64,000 bases of DNA from Pseudomonas sp. R76 (lineage in GTDB: Bacteria > Pseudomonadota > Gammaproteobacteria > Pseudomonadales > Pseudomonadaceae). The position numbers were made by a program, and so were the translations under genes. This document shows positions 8,294 through 17,532 of the stretch, one piece after another. The notes beneath the pieces are model-generated. The model saw only the letters and a list, made by a program, of their open reading frames with translations, was not told the origin of the DNA and ran no database searches. Where the stretch lies: assembly GCF_009834565.1 (NCBI RefSeq), contig NZ_CP019428.1, positions 4,340,001-4,404,000 on the forward strand, written 5' to 3'. Numbering within the stretch: the first letter of the stretch is position 1; the number at the start of each line of letters is the position of its first letter.

Positions 8294-9701
8294 ACCATCC
8301 ATCGCACCGCGCCTGTCGGTGCTCAGCCTGTGCCTGTTGCTCAACGCCTGCACCGGCAACTCGCCCGCCGTCGACAGCGGCATCGCAGCGCCTGCCGCCT
8401 GGCAGTACGCCGAGCGTGACGCTGCCCAAGTCACCAACCAGCGCTGGTGGACGCAGTTCGGCAGCCCGCAACTCAACCGCCTGATCGACCAGGCGCGCCG
8501 TGACAGTTATGACGTAGGCGCCGCCATGGCGCGGGTGCGCCAGGCCCAGGCCAGCGCGGTAATTGCCGGCGCGCCATTGTTGCCTGAGGTTAATTTCAAC
8601 CTCTCCGCCAGCCGTCAAAAACTGCTGCGCGGCAGCGGCAACTCGACACTGGACGCCACGGAGAGTGACAACACCGTCGACAGCTTCGGCGCCAACCTGA
8701 CCGCCAGCTATGAAGTGGATTTCTGGGGTGGCCGCGCCGCCTCCCGCGACAGCGCCGTGCAAACCCTGCGCGCCAGTGAGTTCGACCAGGCCACCGTGGA
8801 GCTGACCCTGCTCAGCAACGTAGCCGACCGCTATGCACAAACCCTCGCCGCGCGCCAACAACGACAGATCGCCGAGCTGAACCTGGCGAATGCGCGCAGT
8901 GTGCTCGACCTGGTCCAGGCCCGCTACGACGCCGGCTCCGCCACTGCCCTGGAGCTGGCCCAGCAGAAAAGCCTGGTGGCCAGCCAGCAACGGCAACTGC
9001 CGCAGATTCAGCAAGTGGCTGAGAAATCGCTGATCACCCTGGCGGCCCTCCTCGGCCAGCCGGTGCAAGCCCTGAACCTGACCGACGAGCCGTTCCAGGC
9101 ACTGACCTGGCCGGCCATTGGCCCTGGCGTCCCCAGCCAACTGCTGAGCCGCCGCCCCGACCTGGCCCAGGCCGAAGCGCAGCTGGCGGCAGCCAGTGCC
9201 GACGTCACGGTGGCACGCGCGGCGATGCTGCCCACGGTAACCTTGGGCGCGACCCTGGGCTCGGGCTCGGACAGGGCCGCAGACATTTTGCGCAGCCCGT
9301 TCTACACGCTGACCTCCGGCCTGGCGGCGCCGATTTTCAATAATGGCCGCTTGAGCGCCGAACGCGACAAGGCCCGCGCCCGCCAAGATGAGCTGCTGCA
9401 AACCTACCGCGGCGCTATCATCAACGGCTTTGCCGACGTGGAGAAAGCCCTCAGCAGCATCACGCGCCTGGATGAGCAACGCGATTGGCAGAGCGAGGAA
9501 CTGCGGCAGGCGCAAACCGCCTTCCAGATCGCCGAAAGCCGCTACCAGGCAGGTGCCGCCGACTTGCTGACGGTACTGGAAACCCAGCGCACCTTATACG
9601 CAGCGCAGGACCTGAATGTGCAATTGCGGCTGTCACGCCTGCAAGCCAGTATCGCCTTGTACAAGGCCTTGGGTGGCGGCTGGAATGCCGATTTCCGATA
9701 A
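8286..9701 (+). CDS. opmQ: OpmQ, outer-membrane channel of the pyoverdine pump
   Basis: This 471-residue TolC-type outer-membrane factor of the NodT/OprM branch is made as a lipoprotein. The signal peptide ends in a lipobox LLNAC with Cys22 as the acylated residue. Two repeated OEP domains follow; the second contains [20 protein letters not shown], the usual RRPD motif of the family. The gene starts with GTG at 8286 inside the end of pvdT, so translation is coupled. The order pvdR-pvdT-opmQ equals that in P. aeruginosa. Confidence 0.95.
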   Translation: MNKPSIAPRLSVLSLCLLLNACTGNSPAVDSGIAAPAAWQYAERDAAQVTNQRWWTQFGSPQLNRLIDQARRDSYDVGAAMARVRQAQASAVIAGAPLLPEVNFNLSASRQKLLRGSGNSTLDATESDNTVDSFGANLTASYEVDFWGGRAASRDSAVQTLRASEFDQATVELTLLSNVADRYAQTLAARQQRQIAELNLANARSVLDLVQARYDAGSATALELAQQKSLVASQQRQLPQIQQVAEKSLITLAALLGQPVQALNLTDEPFQALTWPAIGPGVPSQLLSRRPDLAQAEAQLAAASADVTVARAAMLPTVTLGATLGSGSDRAADILRSPFYTLTSGLAAPIFNNGRLSAERDKARARQDELLQTYRGAIINGFADVEKALSSITRLDEQRDWQSEELRQAQTAFQIAESRYQAGAADLLTVLETQRTLYAAQDLNVQLRLSRLQASIALYKALGGGWNADFR

Positions 9702-9804
9702 CAAAACTCAAAACTCCTACACATTCCGTTTATTAAACCTACATTCGTCTACCCCTGGTACTTGGTAAAAAAGCCACCTTCATACGGCTGCCCGGTATCT
9801 CTTG

Positions 9805-10560
9805 ATGAAACCCAGCGTTCTTGTAAAACGCCTGGCGTGCATCAGCCTATGGCTGTTCGCAGGCCAGGCGTTTGCCGAGCCCCTGATCGCGCCTACCGCG
9901 ATTGACTGGCTGCTGGACTGCCCATTTCCCGCCTTCAAACAACCAGACCCCGAGGTACTGGAGCGCACTCAATGCGCCAGTGTCAGCGTGCCCCGCGACT
10001 ATGCCGCGCCCAGGCGTGGCAACGTGCGCCTGGCCCTGACCCGTGTCGGCGCCCGGGATCCGCTCAGTCGTGAAGGCGTGGTGTTTATCCAGGCCGGCGA
10101 GCCGCAACTGGGCCAAGGTGCCACCTTCGGTGTCCACCTGGTCAGCCGCTGGGAGTCCTATGCCACGCCAGCCTACAAACAGTTGGTCAACCGTTATGAC
10201 GTCATCGAACTGACACCGCGCGACCTGAGCCACGAGAACGGCGTCGAGCAGGCGGCACGCGATATGGAGTTTGTGCGCGCACAACTGGGTGAGGCACAGC
10301 TCAACTACCTGGGTAACGCTGAAGCCACCCGGATCGGTAGCCGGTATGCGGCATTGTTTTCCGAGCACGTGGCACGCATGGTTTTAGTCAACGCCGGGCA
10401 CAGTGAAGCGTCCAACACCGGCGTCGAGCAACTGTTGCTCAAAGAGTCGTCTCGGCCCGACGGTGCCGGGTGCATCAAGCGTTGGGTCGCAGACTTTCTG
10501 GTCAGCGGCAAGCAACCGCCACCCGCCACCCGCTGCGTCGACCTTGGCAGTTGGGAATAA
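9805..10560 (+). CDS. Secreted S33-type alpha/beta-hydrolase-like protein lacking the nucleophile motif
   Basis: The 251 residues begin with a signal peptide (MKPSVLVKRLACISLWLFAGQAFA), so the product should be periplasmic. The region VSVPRDYAAPRRGNVRLALT and the later YLGNAEATRIGSRYA match tripeptidyl-aminopeptidase-like S33 hydrolases. The nucleophile elbow, normally G-Y-S-Y-G, reads G-N-A-E-A at residues 170-174, so the catalytic serine is alanine. The protein is also about half the usual 450-500 residues, with no room for the C-terminal aspartate and histidine region. It is therefore an inactive or repurposed derivative. It follows opmQ on the same strand after about 100 bases. The ATG at 9805 is preferred over a TTG one codon earlier. 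Confidence 0.75.
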   Translation: MKPSVLVKRLACISLWLFAGQAFAEPLIAPTAIDWLLDCPFPAFKQPDPEVLERTQCASVSVPRDYAAPRRGNVRLALTRVGARDPLSREGVVFIQAGEPQLGQGATFGVHLVSRWESYATPAYKQLVNRYDVIELTPRDLSHENGVEQAARDMEFVRAQLGEAQLNYLGNAEATRIGSRYAALFSEHVARMVLVNAGHSEASNTGVEQLLLKESSRPDGAGCIKRWVADFLVSGKQPPPATRCVDLGSWE

Positions 10561-10634
10561 CCCGCACGTTTACGACCTCTTCGCGTCGAAAACGACACCC
10601 TGCGTTGACGCTCCTGCCCAATCGTTATTAAGTG

Positions 10635-10654
10635 CTATTAATCCGCATTAATAG
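10635..10654 (+). promoter_or_regulatory. Candidate GntR operator (palindrome)
   Basis: CTATTAAT-CCGC-ATTAATAG is a perfect inverted repeat with 8-base arms and a 4-base spacer. It ends 15 bases before the GntR start. FadR-type regulators commonly bind such short palindromes and repress their own gene, so this is a likely autoregulatory site. Confidence 0.5.
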
Positions 10655-10669
10655 GATCAATAGACCAGC

Positions 10670-11437
10670 ATGCTCAGTCGCCCGTTACGACGCAAACGCC
10701 AGAAGCTCTCCGATGTGATTGTCGAGTCGGTCAAGCGCTCCATCGTCACCGACGCCCTGAAGCCCGGTGACCGGTTGCCCACCGAGCGTGAGCTGATGGA
10801 GAGTTTTCAGTGTTCCAAGGGCTCGGCCCGCGAAGCGCTCAAGGCCCTGGAAGTGGAAGGCCTGGTGAGTACGCGCACCGGCCCCAGCGGCGGCGCCTAC
10901 CTGAACCAGGCGGGCACCGAGCCGGCCAGCCGAGCATTGCGTAACTACCTGCATTTCCAGCACCTCGATGGCGAGCAGGTGTACCAGCTGCGCAAGGTCA
11001 TCGAAGTGGAACTGGCGGTGTCGGTGCTCGGGCGGTTGAGCGAAGACGACTACCGGGCCCTGCAAGACAACGTGGATTTTTGCAGCGCGCCGGAAGACAG
11101 CGAAGCCGGCCAGCGCGAACAGCGCCTGGCGGAGCTGGAGTTCCATAACCTGCTGGCCAAGGCCTGCCCCAACCCGCTCTTGAGCTTCATGGCGCAGTTT
11201 CTCAACGACCTGCTGCGCGACCTGGTGGTGCTGAAAAAAGCCTACAAACCCAAGCGCAAGCAGTTCGACGCGGCCAACCTCGACTACCACAAGCAGTTGC
11301 TGCTGGCCTTTCGCGCAGGTGATGAAAGCGCGGTGCGCAGCTTGATGCATGAACACATGTGCGACGCCGAACACCATATGACCGCACTGGAAGGCGAGGT
11401 CAGCCCGCACTTCCTATTGGAGTTCGATCACTCTTAA
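10670..11437 (+). CDS. GntR/FadR-subfamily transcriptional regulator
   Basis: This 255-residue regulator has an N-terminal winged helix at about residues 10-75 (VIVESVKRSIVTDALKPGDR, then LPTERELMESFQCSKGSARE) and a C-terminal all-helical FCD ligand domain (about 105-235, with FHNLLAKACPNPLL and the histidine-containing HEHMCDAEHH). FCD regulators usually sense small carboxylates and bind a metal through histidines. It is the first gene before the ABC importer, hydrolase and amidase operon on the same strand, and is probably its regulator. A palindrome lies just upstream. The ligand is unknown. Confidence 0.93.
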   Translation: MLSRPLRRKRQKLSDVIVESVKRSIVTDALKPGDRLPTERELMESFQCSKGSAREALKALEVEGLVSTRTGPSGGAYLNQAGTEPASRALRNYLHFQHLDGEQVYQLRKVIEVELAVSVLGRLSEDDYRALQDNVDFCSAPEDSEAGQREQRLAELEFHNLLAKACPNPLLSFMAQFLNDLLRDLVVLKKAYKPKRKQFDAANLDYHKQLLLAFRAGDESAVRSLMHEHMCDAEHHMTALEGEVSPHFLLEFDHS

Positions 11438-11470
11438 AAACACCACAGATCCACCTGAAAAAACCAATCA

Positions 11471-11559
11471 ATGTGGGAGCTGGCTTGCCTGCGATGCAGA
11501 CACCTCGGTGCATCAGTTGAACTGAGTCGATGCTATCGCAGGCAAGCCAGCTCCCACAG
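11471..11559. repeat. REP-type inverted repeat, family 1
   Basis: Arms ATGTGGGAGCTGGCTTGCCT and GGCAAGCCAGCTCCCACA flank a variable loop. It lies in the 238-base gap between the GntR gene and the importer operon, and could form a hairpin that separates the two transcripts. Confidence 0.9.
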
Positions 11560-11675
11560 TTGACCGAGTTCAACCCGCTGAAGCCAACCATCCAATAACA
11601 GGCCTGCCCACAGGCCCTTGCTCCACCGTATCGCCATTGCCGCTCCTGCCAATAACTAAACCAGGGAGTCACCCC

Positions 11676-12878
11676 ATGCAGCGTCGTACGTTGTTGAAAG
11701 CCAGTCTCACCGCCGCCGCCGCGCTCAGCCTTCCGCTGAGTGTGCGCTCTGCATTCGCCGCCGAGCCCTTTACCTTTTACGGCCTCAAGTCCATGTCTGG
11801 CGCCTTTGCCAGCTATGGCAAGTTTGCCGACATGGGTTCGCGCCTGGCGGTGGAACAACACCCCGAAATTCTCGGGCGCCCGCTGAACTACAAAGTCATC
11901 GACACCGAAGGCAACGCCGGCAAGGCGGTGCGCAAAGTGCAGGAGGCGATCCAGCAGGACGGCGCACGGTTCTTCCAGGGCTGCACGCTGTCGTCATCGG
12001 CGCTGGCGGTGGCCAAGGAAGTCGACAAGGTCGGTGGCGTGTTCATGACCCCGGTGGGCGCCGATGAAGTCACAGGCAAGGACTGCAACAAAGCCACCTT
12101 CCGCTGGTCGGTGCCCACCTACGGCGCGATCCGCGAAACCATGGTGCCGCTGATCAAGCTGCTGCCAGACGCCAAGCGCTGGTACACCATCACCCCGCAA
12201 TATGTGTTCGGCGAGGCCTTGCTCGAAGGCGCCAAGACCGTGCTCAAGGAAAACGGCCTGGAGCATGTCGGCAACAGCTACCACTCGTTGCAGGAGCAGG
12301 AATTCTCCGGCTACCTGACCAACGCAATCGCCGCCAAACCCGACGTGCTGGTGCTGCTCAACTTCGGCAGCCAGTCGTCCAACACCCTGCGCCAGGCGGT
12401 GAACTTCGGCATCAAGGAACGCATGAAAGTGCTGCTGGTGTGGTCCGCCGGCCTCGACCAGTTCCAGGAACTGGGCAGCGACGTGCTCGAAGGCGTGTAC
12501 CTCGGCGCGCAATACTGGCACCAGGTCGACAGCCCGCTCAACCGCGAGCTGGTCAAGCTGACCCAGGCCAAATACGGCATCAACCCCACCTACCCGCTGG
12601 CTGCCGACTACATCAGCACCAAGGTCATGCTCGACACCATCATTTCCACCGGCAGCTTCGACGGGCCGACGGTGGCCAAGGCCATGCAAGGCCTGAGTTT
12701 TGACGGCCCGACCGGCAAGGAATCGATCCGCGCCGGCGACCACCAGGTGATCAAGGATTACTACTTGATGATCGGCAAGGCCAGCGGCGACATGGCCGAC
12801 AAGGATGACCTGGCCAAGGTGCTCAGCGCCGGCCAGTCGTTCCCGCCGGTCGAGGCGACGGGCTGCACGCTCGCCTGA
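11676..12878 (+). CDS. ABC transporter substrate-binding protein, branched-chain/amide (LivJ-like) type
   Basis: The 400-residue periplasmic binding protein belongs to the type I, leucine/amide-binding fold. The signal peptide starts MQRRTLLKAS, a twin-arginine pattern (RRTLLK), and ends near AFA, so export through Tat is likely. Conserved features are the early GLKSMSGAFASYGK ligand region and the core IGKASGDMADKDD near the end. It is the first gene of an operon with two permeases and two ATPases, the complete HAAT-family set. The two downstream hydrolases suggest an amide, ureide or N-carbamoyl substrate; a plain branched-chain amino acid is less likely. The start at 11676 follows a GGGAG ribosome site; an ATG 39 bases upstream lacks one. 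Confidence 0.9.
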   Translation: MQRRTLLKASLTAAAALSLPLSVRSAFAAEPFTFYGLKSMSGAFASYGKFADMGSRLAVEQHPEILGRPLNYKVIDTEGNAGKAVRKVQEAIQQDGARFFQGCTLSSSALAVAKEVDKVGGVFMTPVGADEVTGKDCNKATFRWSVPTYGAIRETMVPLIKLLPDAKRWYTITPQYVFGEALLEGAKTVLKENGLEHVGNSYHSLQEQEFSGYLTNAIAAKPDVLVLLNFGSQSSNTLRQAVNFGIKERMKVLLVWSAGLDQFQELGSDVLEGVYLGAQYWHQVDSPLNRELVKLTQAKYGINPTYPLAADYISTKVMLDTIISTGSFDGPTVAKAMQGLSFDGPTGKESIRAGDHQVIKDYYLMIGKASGDMADKDDLAKVLSAGQSFPPVEATGCTLA

Positions 12879-12936
12879 TCCCCCGAAACAGTGCACCGCA
12901 GGGCTGCGCGAGCAGCTTCCTGCCGAGGGCTTCTGC

Positions 12937-13797
12937 ATGCTTAATCTTTACCTGTTCCAGATCCTCAACGGCCTTGGGCTTGGGATGATCTATTTCCTGA
13001 TCGCGGTTGGGCTGACGATCATTTTCGGCCTGCTCAACTTCGTCAACTTCGCCCACGGCGCGTTCTTCCTGCTGGGCGCCTACATCTGCTACACCGCCGT
13101 CAGTCTTACCGGCAACTTCTGGCTGGCGCTGCTGATTGCGCCGCTGGTGGTGGCCGCACTGGCGTGGGTGATCGAGCGCTTGTTGATCCAGCGGATTTAT
13201 CACTTGCCGCACATGTTCCAGATTCTGGTGACCCTGGGGATCGCGCTGATCATCCAGGAAGCCAGCGTGATGATCTGGGGCCCGGTGGGCAAAAGCGTCG
13301 CCGTGCCGGAACTGCTGCGCGGCGTGCTAGTGGTCGGCGATTTCGTCTATCCCTATTACCGCCTGTTCCTCATTGTGTTTTCCGGGCTGGTCGGCCTGGG
13401 CCTGTGGCTGCTGCTGGAACGCACGCGCTTCGGCGCCCTGGTGCGCGCCGGCAGTGAAAGCACTGAAACCGTGTCGCTGCTGGGCACCAATATCTTCCGC
13501 CTGTTCTCCATGACCTTCGCCCTCGGCGTGGCCCTGGCCGGTGTCGCCGGCGTGCTGTTCGCGCCGTTGCGCGGTGCCCAGCCCTTTGTCGGCCCGGAGA
13601 TTCTCGGCGTGGCCTTCGTGGTGGTGGTGATCGGCGGCATGGGCTCGTTCAGTGGGGCGCTGGTCGGCGGTTTGCTGGTGGGCGTGGTGCAAAGCCTGAT
13701 GACCACACTTTGGCCCCAAGGCGCGAGCCTGATGATCTACGGCGCGATGGCCGTGGTGATTCTGGTACGCCCTTACGGCCTGTTTGGGAGAGCCTGA
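12937..13797 (+). CDS. LivH-type ABC transporter permease
   Basis: This 286-residue inner-membrane protein has about eight hydrophobic segments, starting LFQILNGLGLGMIYFLIAVG. It contains the family's typical FGLLNFVNFAHGAFFLLGAY and the C-terminal VVVVIGGMGSFSGALVGGLL. It forms the translocation channel with the LivM-type permease that follows. The ATG at 12937 is preceded by a GAGGG ribosome site; the longer frame overlaps the binding-protein gene and does not look like permease sequence. One base separates its stop from the next start. Confidence 0.93.
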   Translation: MLNLYLFQILNGLGLGMIYFLIAVGLTIIFGLLNFVNFAHGAFFLLGAYICYTAVSLTGNFWLALLIAPLVVAALAWVIERLLIQRIYHLPHMFQILVTLGIALIIQEASVMIWGPVGKSVAVPELLRGVLVVGDFVYPYYRLFLIVFSGLVGLGLWLLLERTRFGALVRAGSESTETVSLLGTNIFRLFSMTFALGVALAGVAGVLFAPLRGAQPFVGPEILGVAFVVVVIGGMGSFSGALVGGLLVGVVQSLMTTLWPQGASLMIYGAMAVVILVRPYGLFGRA

Positions 13798-13798
13798 C

Positions 13799-14809
13799 AT
13801 GAGCGAGAAAAACCCCCTGCCGTTTGCCAAGACGCAATCGCGCGCGATGTTGCTGTGGGTGCTGGCCGTGCTGATCGGCTTGCCGTTGATCCTGCCTTCG
13901 GCGACCCTGGCCACCGAGATCCTGATCTTCGCCATGGCGGCCCTGGCCTGCAATTTGTTGCTGGGCTACACCGGGCTGCTGTCCTTCGGCCAAGGCATCT
14001 TCTTCGGCGCCGGCGCCTACTGCGCGGCGTTGTTGATGATCCACCTGCAACTGGGCCTGTTCCCCGCCTTGCTCGGCGCCGCCGTGGCCGGTGGTTTCCT
14101 GGCGCTGCTGGTGGGCGCCCTGGCGATCCGGCGCACCGGCATCTACTTCGTGATGCTGACCCTGGCGTTCAGCCAGATGGCCTACTTCGTCGCCTACACC
14201 TTGAGCGACTGGACCGGCGGCGACAACGGCCTGCTCAGCGTGCCGCGCCCGGAAATCCGCATCGGTGACAACGTGCTGCTGTCGCTGGCCGACGCCCGTG
14301 CGTTCTATGGGTTTGTCGCGGTGCTGTTCCTGCTGATCTTCATCGGCGCACGCCGGGTCATCGCCTCGCCGTTCGGCAGCACCTTGATGGCGATCCGTGA
14401 AAACGAAACCCGCGCCTCGGCCATCGGCTATGACACGCGCCACTTCAAGATCCTGGTGTTCGTGCTGTCCGGCGCGGTCACCGGCATTGCCGGGGCGCTG
14501 TACGCGATGCTGCTGCACTTTGTGCCGCTGTCGAACATCGACCTGGCAATGTCCGAGAACATTCTGATCATGACCATCGTCGGCGGCACCGGCTCGCTGT
14601 TCGGCTCATTGCTGGGCGCCGGCTCCATCGTGCTGCTGGGGGATTTCCTTTCTGACCTGTGGCCGCGCTGGCTGATGCTGCTCGGAATCATCCTGATCTT
14701 CGTGGTGATCTTTATGCGCGGCGGCTTGTGGGGCGGGCTGTCGTCGCTGTTCGAACGCCTGCGCGGCAGCCGCAAAACCGCCGTCGTCGCCAAGGAGGAC
14801 GTGTTATGA
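13799..14809 (+). CDS. LivM-type ABC transporter permease
   Basis: This 336-residue permease has about eight to ten transmembrane segments. It shows the LivM hallmarks NLLLGYTGLLSFGQGIFFGA near residue 55 and ENILIMTIVGGTGSLFGSLL near 255. It pairs with the LivH-type subunit. Its stop overlaps the start of the first ATPase gene as ATGA, so translation is coupled. Confidence 0.93.
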   Translation: MSEKNPLPFAKTQSRAMLLWVLAVLIGLPLILPSATLATEILIFAMAALACNLLLGYTGLLSFGQGIFFGAGAYCAALLMIHLQLGLFPALLGAAVAGGFLALLVGALAIRRTGIYFVMLTLAFSQMAYFVAYTLSDWTGGDNGLLSVPRPEIRIGDNVLLSLADARAFYGFVAVLFLLIFIGARRVIASPFGSTLMAIRENETRASAIGYDTRHFKILVFVLSGAVTGIAGALYAMLLHFVPLSNIDLAMSENILIMTIVGGTGSLFGSLLGAGSIVLLGDFLSDLWPRWLMLLGIILIFVVIFMRGGLWGGLSSLFERLRGSRKTAVVAKEDVL

Positions 14810-15555
14810 GCATCCTGCTGGAAACCCAAAACCTGGAACTGGCCTACGGCGCGTTCCATGCGGTCAATGGCGTCAACCTCAAGGTCGAAGCCGGCACCAT
14901 CCACACCATCATCGGCCCCAATGGCGCGGGCAAGACCAGCCTGTTTCACTGCCTCACCGGCGAGCGCCAGGCCACGGCAGGGGCGATCCATTTCGACGGC
15001 AAGAACCTGATGCGCAAGCCCGCCCACGCCCGCGTCGGCCTGGGTATGGCGCGTTCGTTCCAGCTCACCAGCCTGTTCCAGAACCTCAGCGTGCGCGAGA
15101 ACCTGCGCCTGGCCGCCCAAGGCCGTGACGGCGCGCGCGCCCTCAACTTCTGGCGCCGTGTCGACAGCCAGCGCGAGCACCTGGAGATGGCCGACCAGGT
15201 ACTCGAACGCCTGCAACTCACGCCCCGCGCCAACACCCTGGCCGGCGAGCTGTCCCACGGCCAGCAGCGCGTGCTGGAGGTGGGCATGTCGATCTGCTCC
15301 AAGCCCAAACTGTTGATGCTCGACGAGCCCACCTCGGGCATGGGCATCGATGATATTCCGATCATGACCCAACTGATCAGCGACCTCGGCCGCGACCACA
15401 CGGTGTTGTTGATCGAACACAACATGAGCATCGTCATGTCCATCAGCCAACGCATCACCGTAATGAGCCACGGGCAGATTCTGGTGGAAGGCACGCCGGA
15501 ATTCGTGCGCGCCGATGAGCGTGTGCGCACTGCATACCTTGGGGAGGCTGCCTGA
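14806..15555 (+). CDS. LivG-type ABC transporter ATP-binding protein
   Basis: The 249 residues contain Walker A GPNGAGKTS (about 38-46), the ABC signature LSHGQQRVLEVGM, Walker B LLMLDEPTSGM and the switch histidine in LLIEHNMSIVMS. The ATG at 14806 has a strong AAGGAGG ribosome site and overlaps the permease stop. It powers import together with the LivF-type subunit encoded next. Confidence 0.95.
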   Translation: MSILLETQNLELAYGAFHAVNGVNLKVEAGTIHTIIGPNGAGKTSLFHCLTGERQATAGAIHFDGKNLMRKPAHARVGLGMARSFQLTSLFQNLSVRENLRLAAQGRDGARALNFWRRVDSQREHLEMADQVLERLQLTPRANTLAGELSHGQQRVLEVGMSICSKPKLLMLDEPTSGMGIDDIPIMTQLISDLGRDHTVLLIEHNMSIVMSISQRITVMSHGQILVEGTPEFVRADERVRTAYLGEAA

Positions 15556-16250
15556 TGCTGATCGTCGAGAACATCCATTCCTACTACGACAAAAGCCACG
15601 TGCTCGAAGGCGTGTCGCTGACCGTCAACCCTGGCGAGCTGGTGACCTTGCTCGGGCGTAATGGCGCCGGCAAAACCACCACGCTGCGCAGTATTCTCGG
15701 GATTATCTGCCCGCGCCAGGGCCAGATTCACTTCAATGGCCAGGCGTTGGTGGGCCAGAAGATCTTTGAAATCGCCCGCCAGGGGCTAGCCCTGGTGCCG
15801 GAGAACCGCGGGATTTTCCGCCTGCTCACCGTCGAGGAAAACCTGCGCATCGCCGTGCGCAAGACCAGCCGCTGGCAGTTGGAGGACGTGTACGGCATGT
15901 TCCCGCGTCTCAAGGAGCGGCGCAAAAACGCCGGCCACGCGCTGTCCGGTGGCGAGCAGCAAATGCTCGCCATCGCCCGTGCGCTGCTTAACGACCCCAA
16001 GCTGCTGATTCTCGATGAGCCTACCGAAGGCCTCGCGCCGGTGATCGTCGACGAACTGGTGAAGATCCTGCGCAAGGTCAAGGACGACGGCCTGCCCGTG
16101 CTGCTGGTGGAACAGAACCTGATGGTCTGCGACAAGCTCGCCGACCGCCATTACGTGCTCGAACAGGGCCGCGTGGTGTATGAGGGCAGCGCCGCTGCTT
16201 TCCGCGCCGACCCGAGCATCAAAAACCGTTATTTGGCCCTGAGTGCCTGA
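15555..16250 (+). CDS. LivF-type ABC transporter ATP-binding protein
   Basis: This 231-residue ATPase has Walker A GRNGAGKTT (about 34-42), signature LSGGEQQMLAIARAL, Walker B LLILDEPTEGLAP and the histidine-free Q-loop/H-loop ending VLLVEQNL typical of LivF proteins. Its ATG shares one base with the preceding TGA. It forms the ATPase heterodimer of the importer with the LivG-type protein. Confidence 0.95.
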   Translation: MLIVENIHSYYDKSHVLEGVSLTVNPGELVTLLGRNGAGKTTTLRSILGIICPRQGQIHFNGQALVGQKIFEIARQGLALVPENRGIFRLLTVEENLRIAVRKTSRWQLEDVYGMFPRLKERRKNAGHALSGGEQQMLAIARALLNDPKLLILDEPTEGLAPVIVDELVKILRKVKDDGLPVLLVEQNLMVCDKLADRHYVLEQGRVVYEGSAAAFRADPSIKNRYLALSA

Positions 16251-16263
16251 CCGGAGATTGCAG

Positions 16264-17532
16264 ATGAATAGCTTTGCGCAACCGCTCCAGAGCAACGCCC
16301 CGCTGATCAACCGCGACCGCCTGTGGCAATCGCTGATGGACCTGGCCCAGCTCGGCGCCACCGTCAAAGGCGGTGTGTGCCGCCTGGCCCTCACCGACCT
16401 CGACCGTCAGGCCCGCGACCTGTTTGTGCAATGGTGCGAGGCGGCCGGGTGCAGCGTCAGTGTCGACGCCATCGGGAACATTTTCGCCCGGCGTGCCGGG
16501 CGTAATCCCGCCTTGGCGCCGGTGATGACCGGCAGCCATATCGACACCCAGCCTACGGGCGGCAAGTTCGACGGTTGCTACGGGGTGATGGCCGGGCTGG
16601 AAGTGATCCGCACCCTGAATGACCTCGGCATTGAGACCCAGGCGCCGATTGAAGTGGTGGTGTGGACCAACGAAGAAGGCTCGCGCTTCCCGCCGTGCAT
16701 GATGGGCTCCGGGGTGTTTGCCGGTAAGTTCGACCTGCAGGACACCCTCGACAAACTGGACGAGCACGGCCTGTCGGTGGGTGCTGAATTGCAGCGCATC
16801 GGTTACGCCGGTTCGCGTGCGGTGCTCGGCCACCCGGTGGGTGCGTATTTCGAGGCGCATATCGAGCAAGGCCCGGTGCTGGAAGACCAGGCCACCACCA
16901 TCGGTGTGGTCATGGGTTGCCTGGGCCAGAAGTGGTTCGACCTGACCCTCACCGGCGTCGAAGCCCACGCCGGCCCCACGCCGATGCACCTGCGTAAGGA
17001 CGCCTTGGTCGGCGCCGCCGAGGTGGTCAGCGCGGTCAACCGTATCGCCCATCAGCACCAGCCGCATGCCTGCGGCACGGTTGGTTGCCTGAGCCTGCAC
17101 CCCGGCTCGCGGAATGTGATTCCCGGCCAGGTGCACATGACCCTCGACTTGCGCCACCTGCATGCCGACAAGCTGCAGGCCATGGTCGATGAAGTACGCG
17201 GTGTGATCGAGACCAGCGCCAAGCGCCACGGCCTGAGTTTTGAACTGACGCCGACTGCCGACTTCCCGCCGCTGGACTTCAACCCCGCCTGCGTCAACGC
17301 CGTGCGCGACGGCGCGAGTGCCCTGGGCTTCAGCCATATGGACATCGTCAGCGGCGCCGGGCATGACGCAATTTTCGTCGCCGAACTCGGCCCGGCCGGG
17401 ATGATCTTTGTGCCGTGCGAAGGCGGCATCAGCCATAACGAAATCGAAAACGCCGCGCCGGATGACCTGGCGGCGGGCTGCGCGGTATTGCTGCGCGCCA
17501 TGGTCAACGCGGCGCAGGGGGAACAGGCATGA
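16264..17532 (+). CDS. Zn-dependent M20-family hydrolase (N-carbamoyl-L-amino acid hydrolase/allantoate amidohydrolase type)
   Basis: The 422 residues match the HyuC/AllC/beta-ureidopropionase group. Metal ligands and motifs are visible: TGSHIDTQPTGGKFDG (about 88-103), TNEEGSRFPPCMMGS (about 134-148), HIEQGPVLE (about 199-207) and the late GHDAIFVA and GGISHNE. Such enzymes hydrolyse carbamoyl or ureido groups from amino acids, releasing CO2 and ammonia. The gene starts 13 bases after the last ATPase gene and ends in an ATGA overlap with the amidase, so it belongs to the importer operon. The exact substrate (N-carbamoyl amino acid, ureidopropionate or allantoate) cannot be decided from sequence. 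Confidence 0.9.
   Translation: MNSFAQPLQSNAPLINRDRLWQSLMDLAQLGATVKGGVCRLALTDLDRQARDLFVQWCEAAGCSVSVDAIGNIFARRAGRNPALAPVMTGSHIDTQPTGGKFDGCYGVMAGLEVIRTLNDLGIETQAPIEVVVWTNEEGSRFPPCMMGSGVFAGKFDLQDTLDKLDEHGLSVGAELQRIGYAGSRAVLGHPVGAYFEAHIEQGPVLEDQATTIGVVMGCLGQKWFDLTLTGVEAHAGPTPMHLRKDALVGAAEVVSAVNRIAHQHQPHACGTVGCLSLHPGSRNVIPGQVHMTLDLRHLHADKLQAMVDEVRGVIETSAKRHGLSFELTPTADFPPLDFNPACVNAVRDGASALGFSHMDIVSGAGHDAIFVAELGPAGMIFVPCEGGISHNEIENAAPDDLAAGCAVLLRAMVNAAQGEQA

Noticed and set aside
6395..8476. 693-codon open frame on the minus strand
   Set aside because: It is antisense to pvdT and the start of opmQ, which have full conserved domains; composition is that of a shadow frame.
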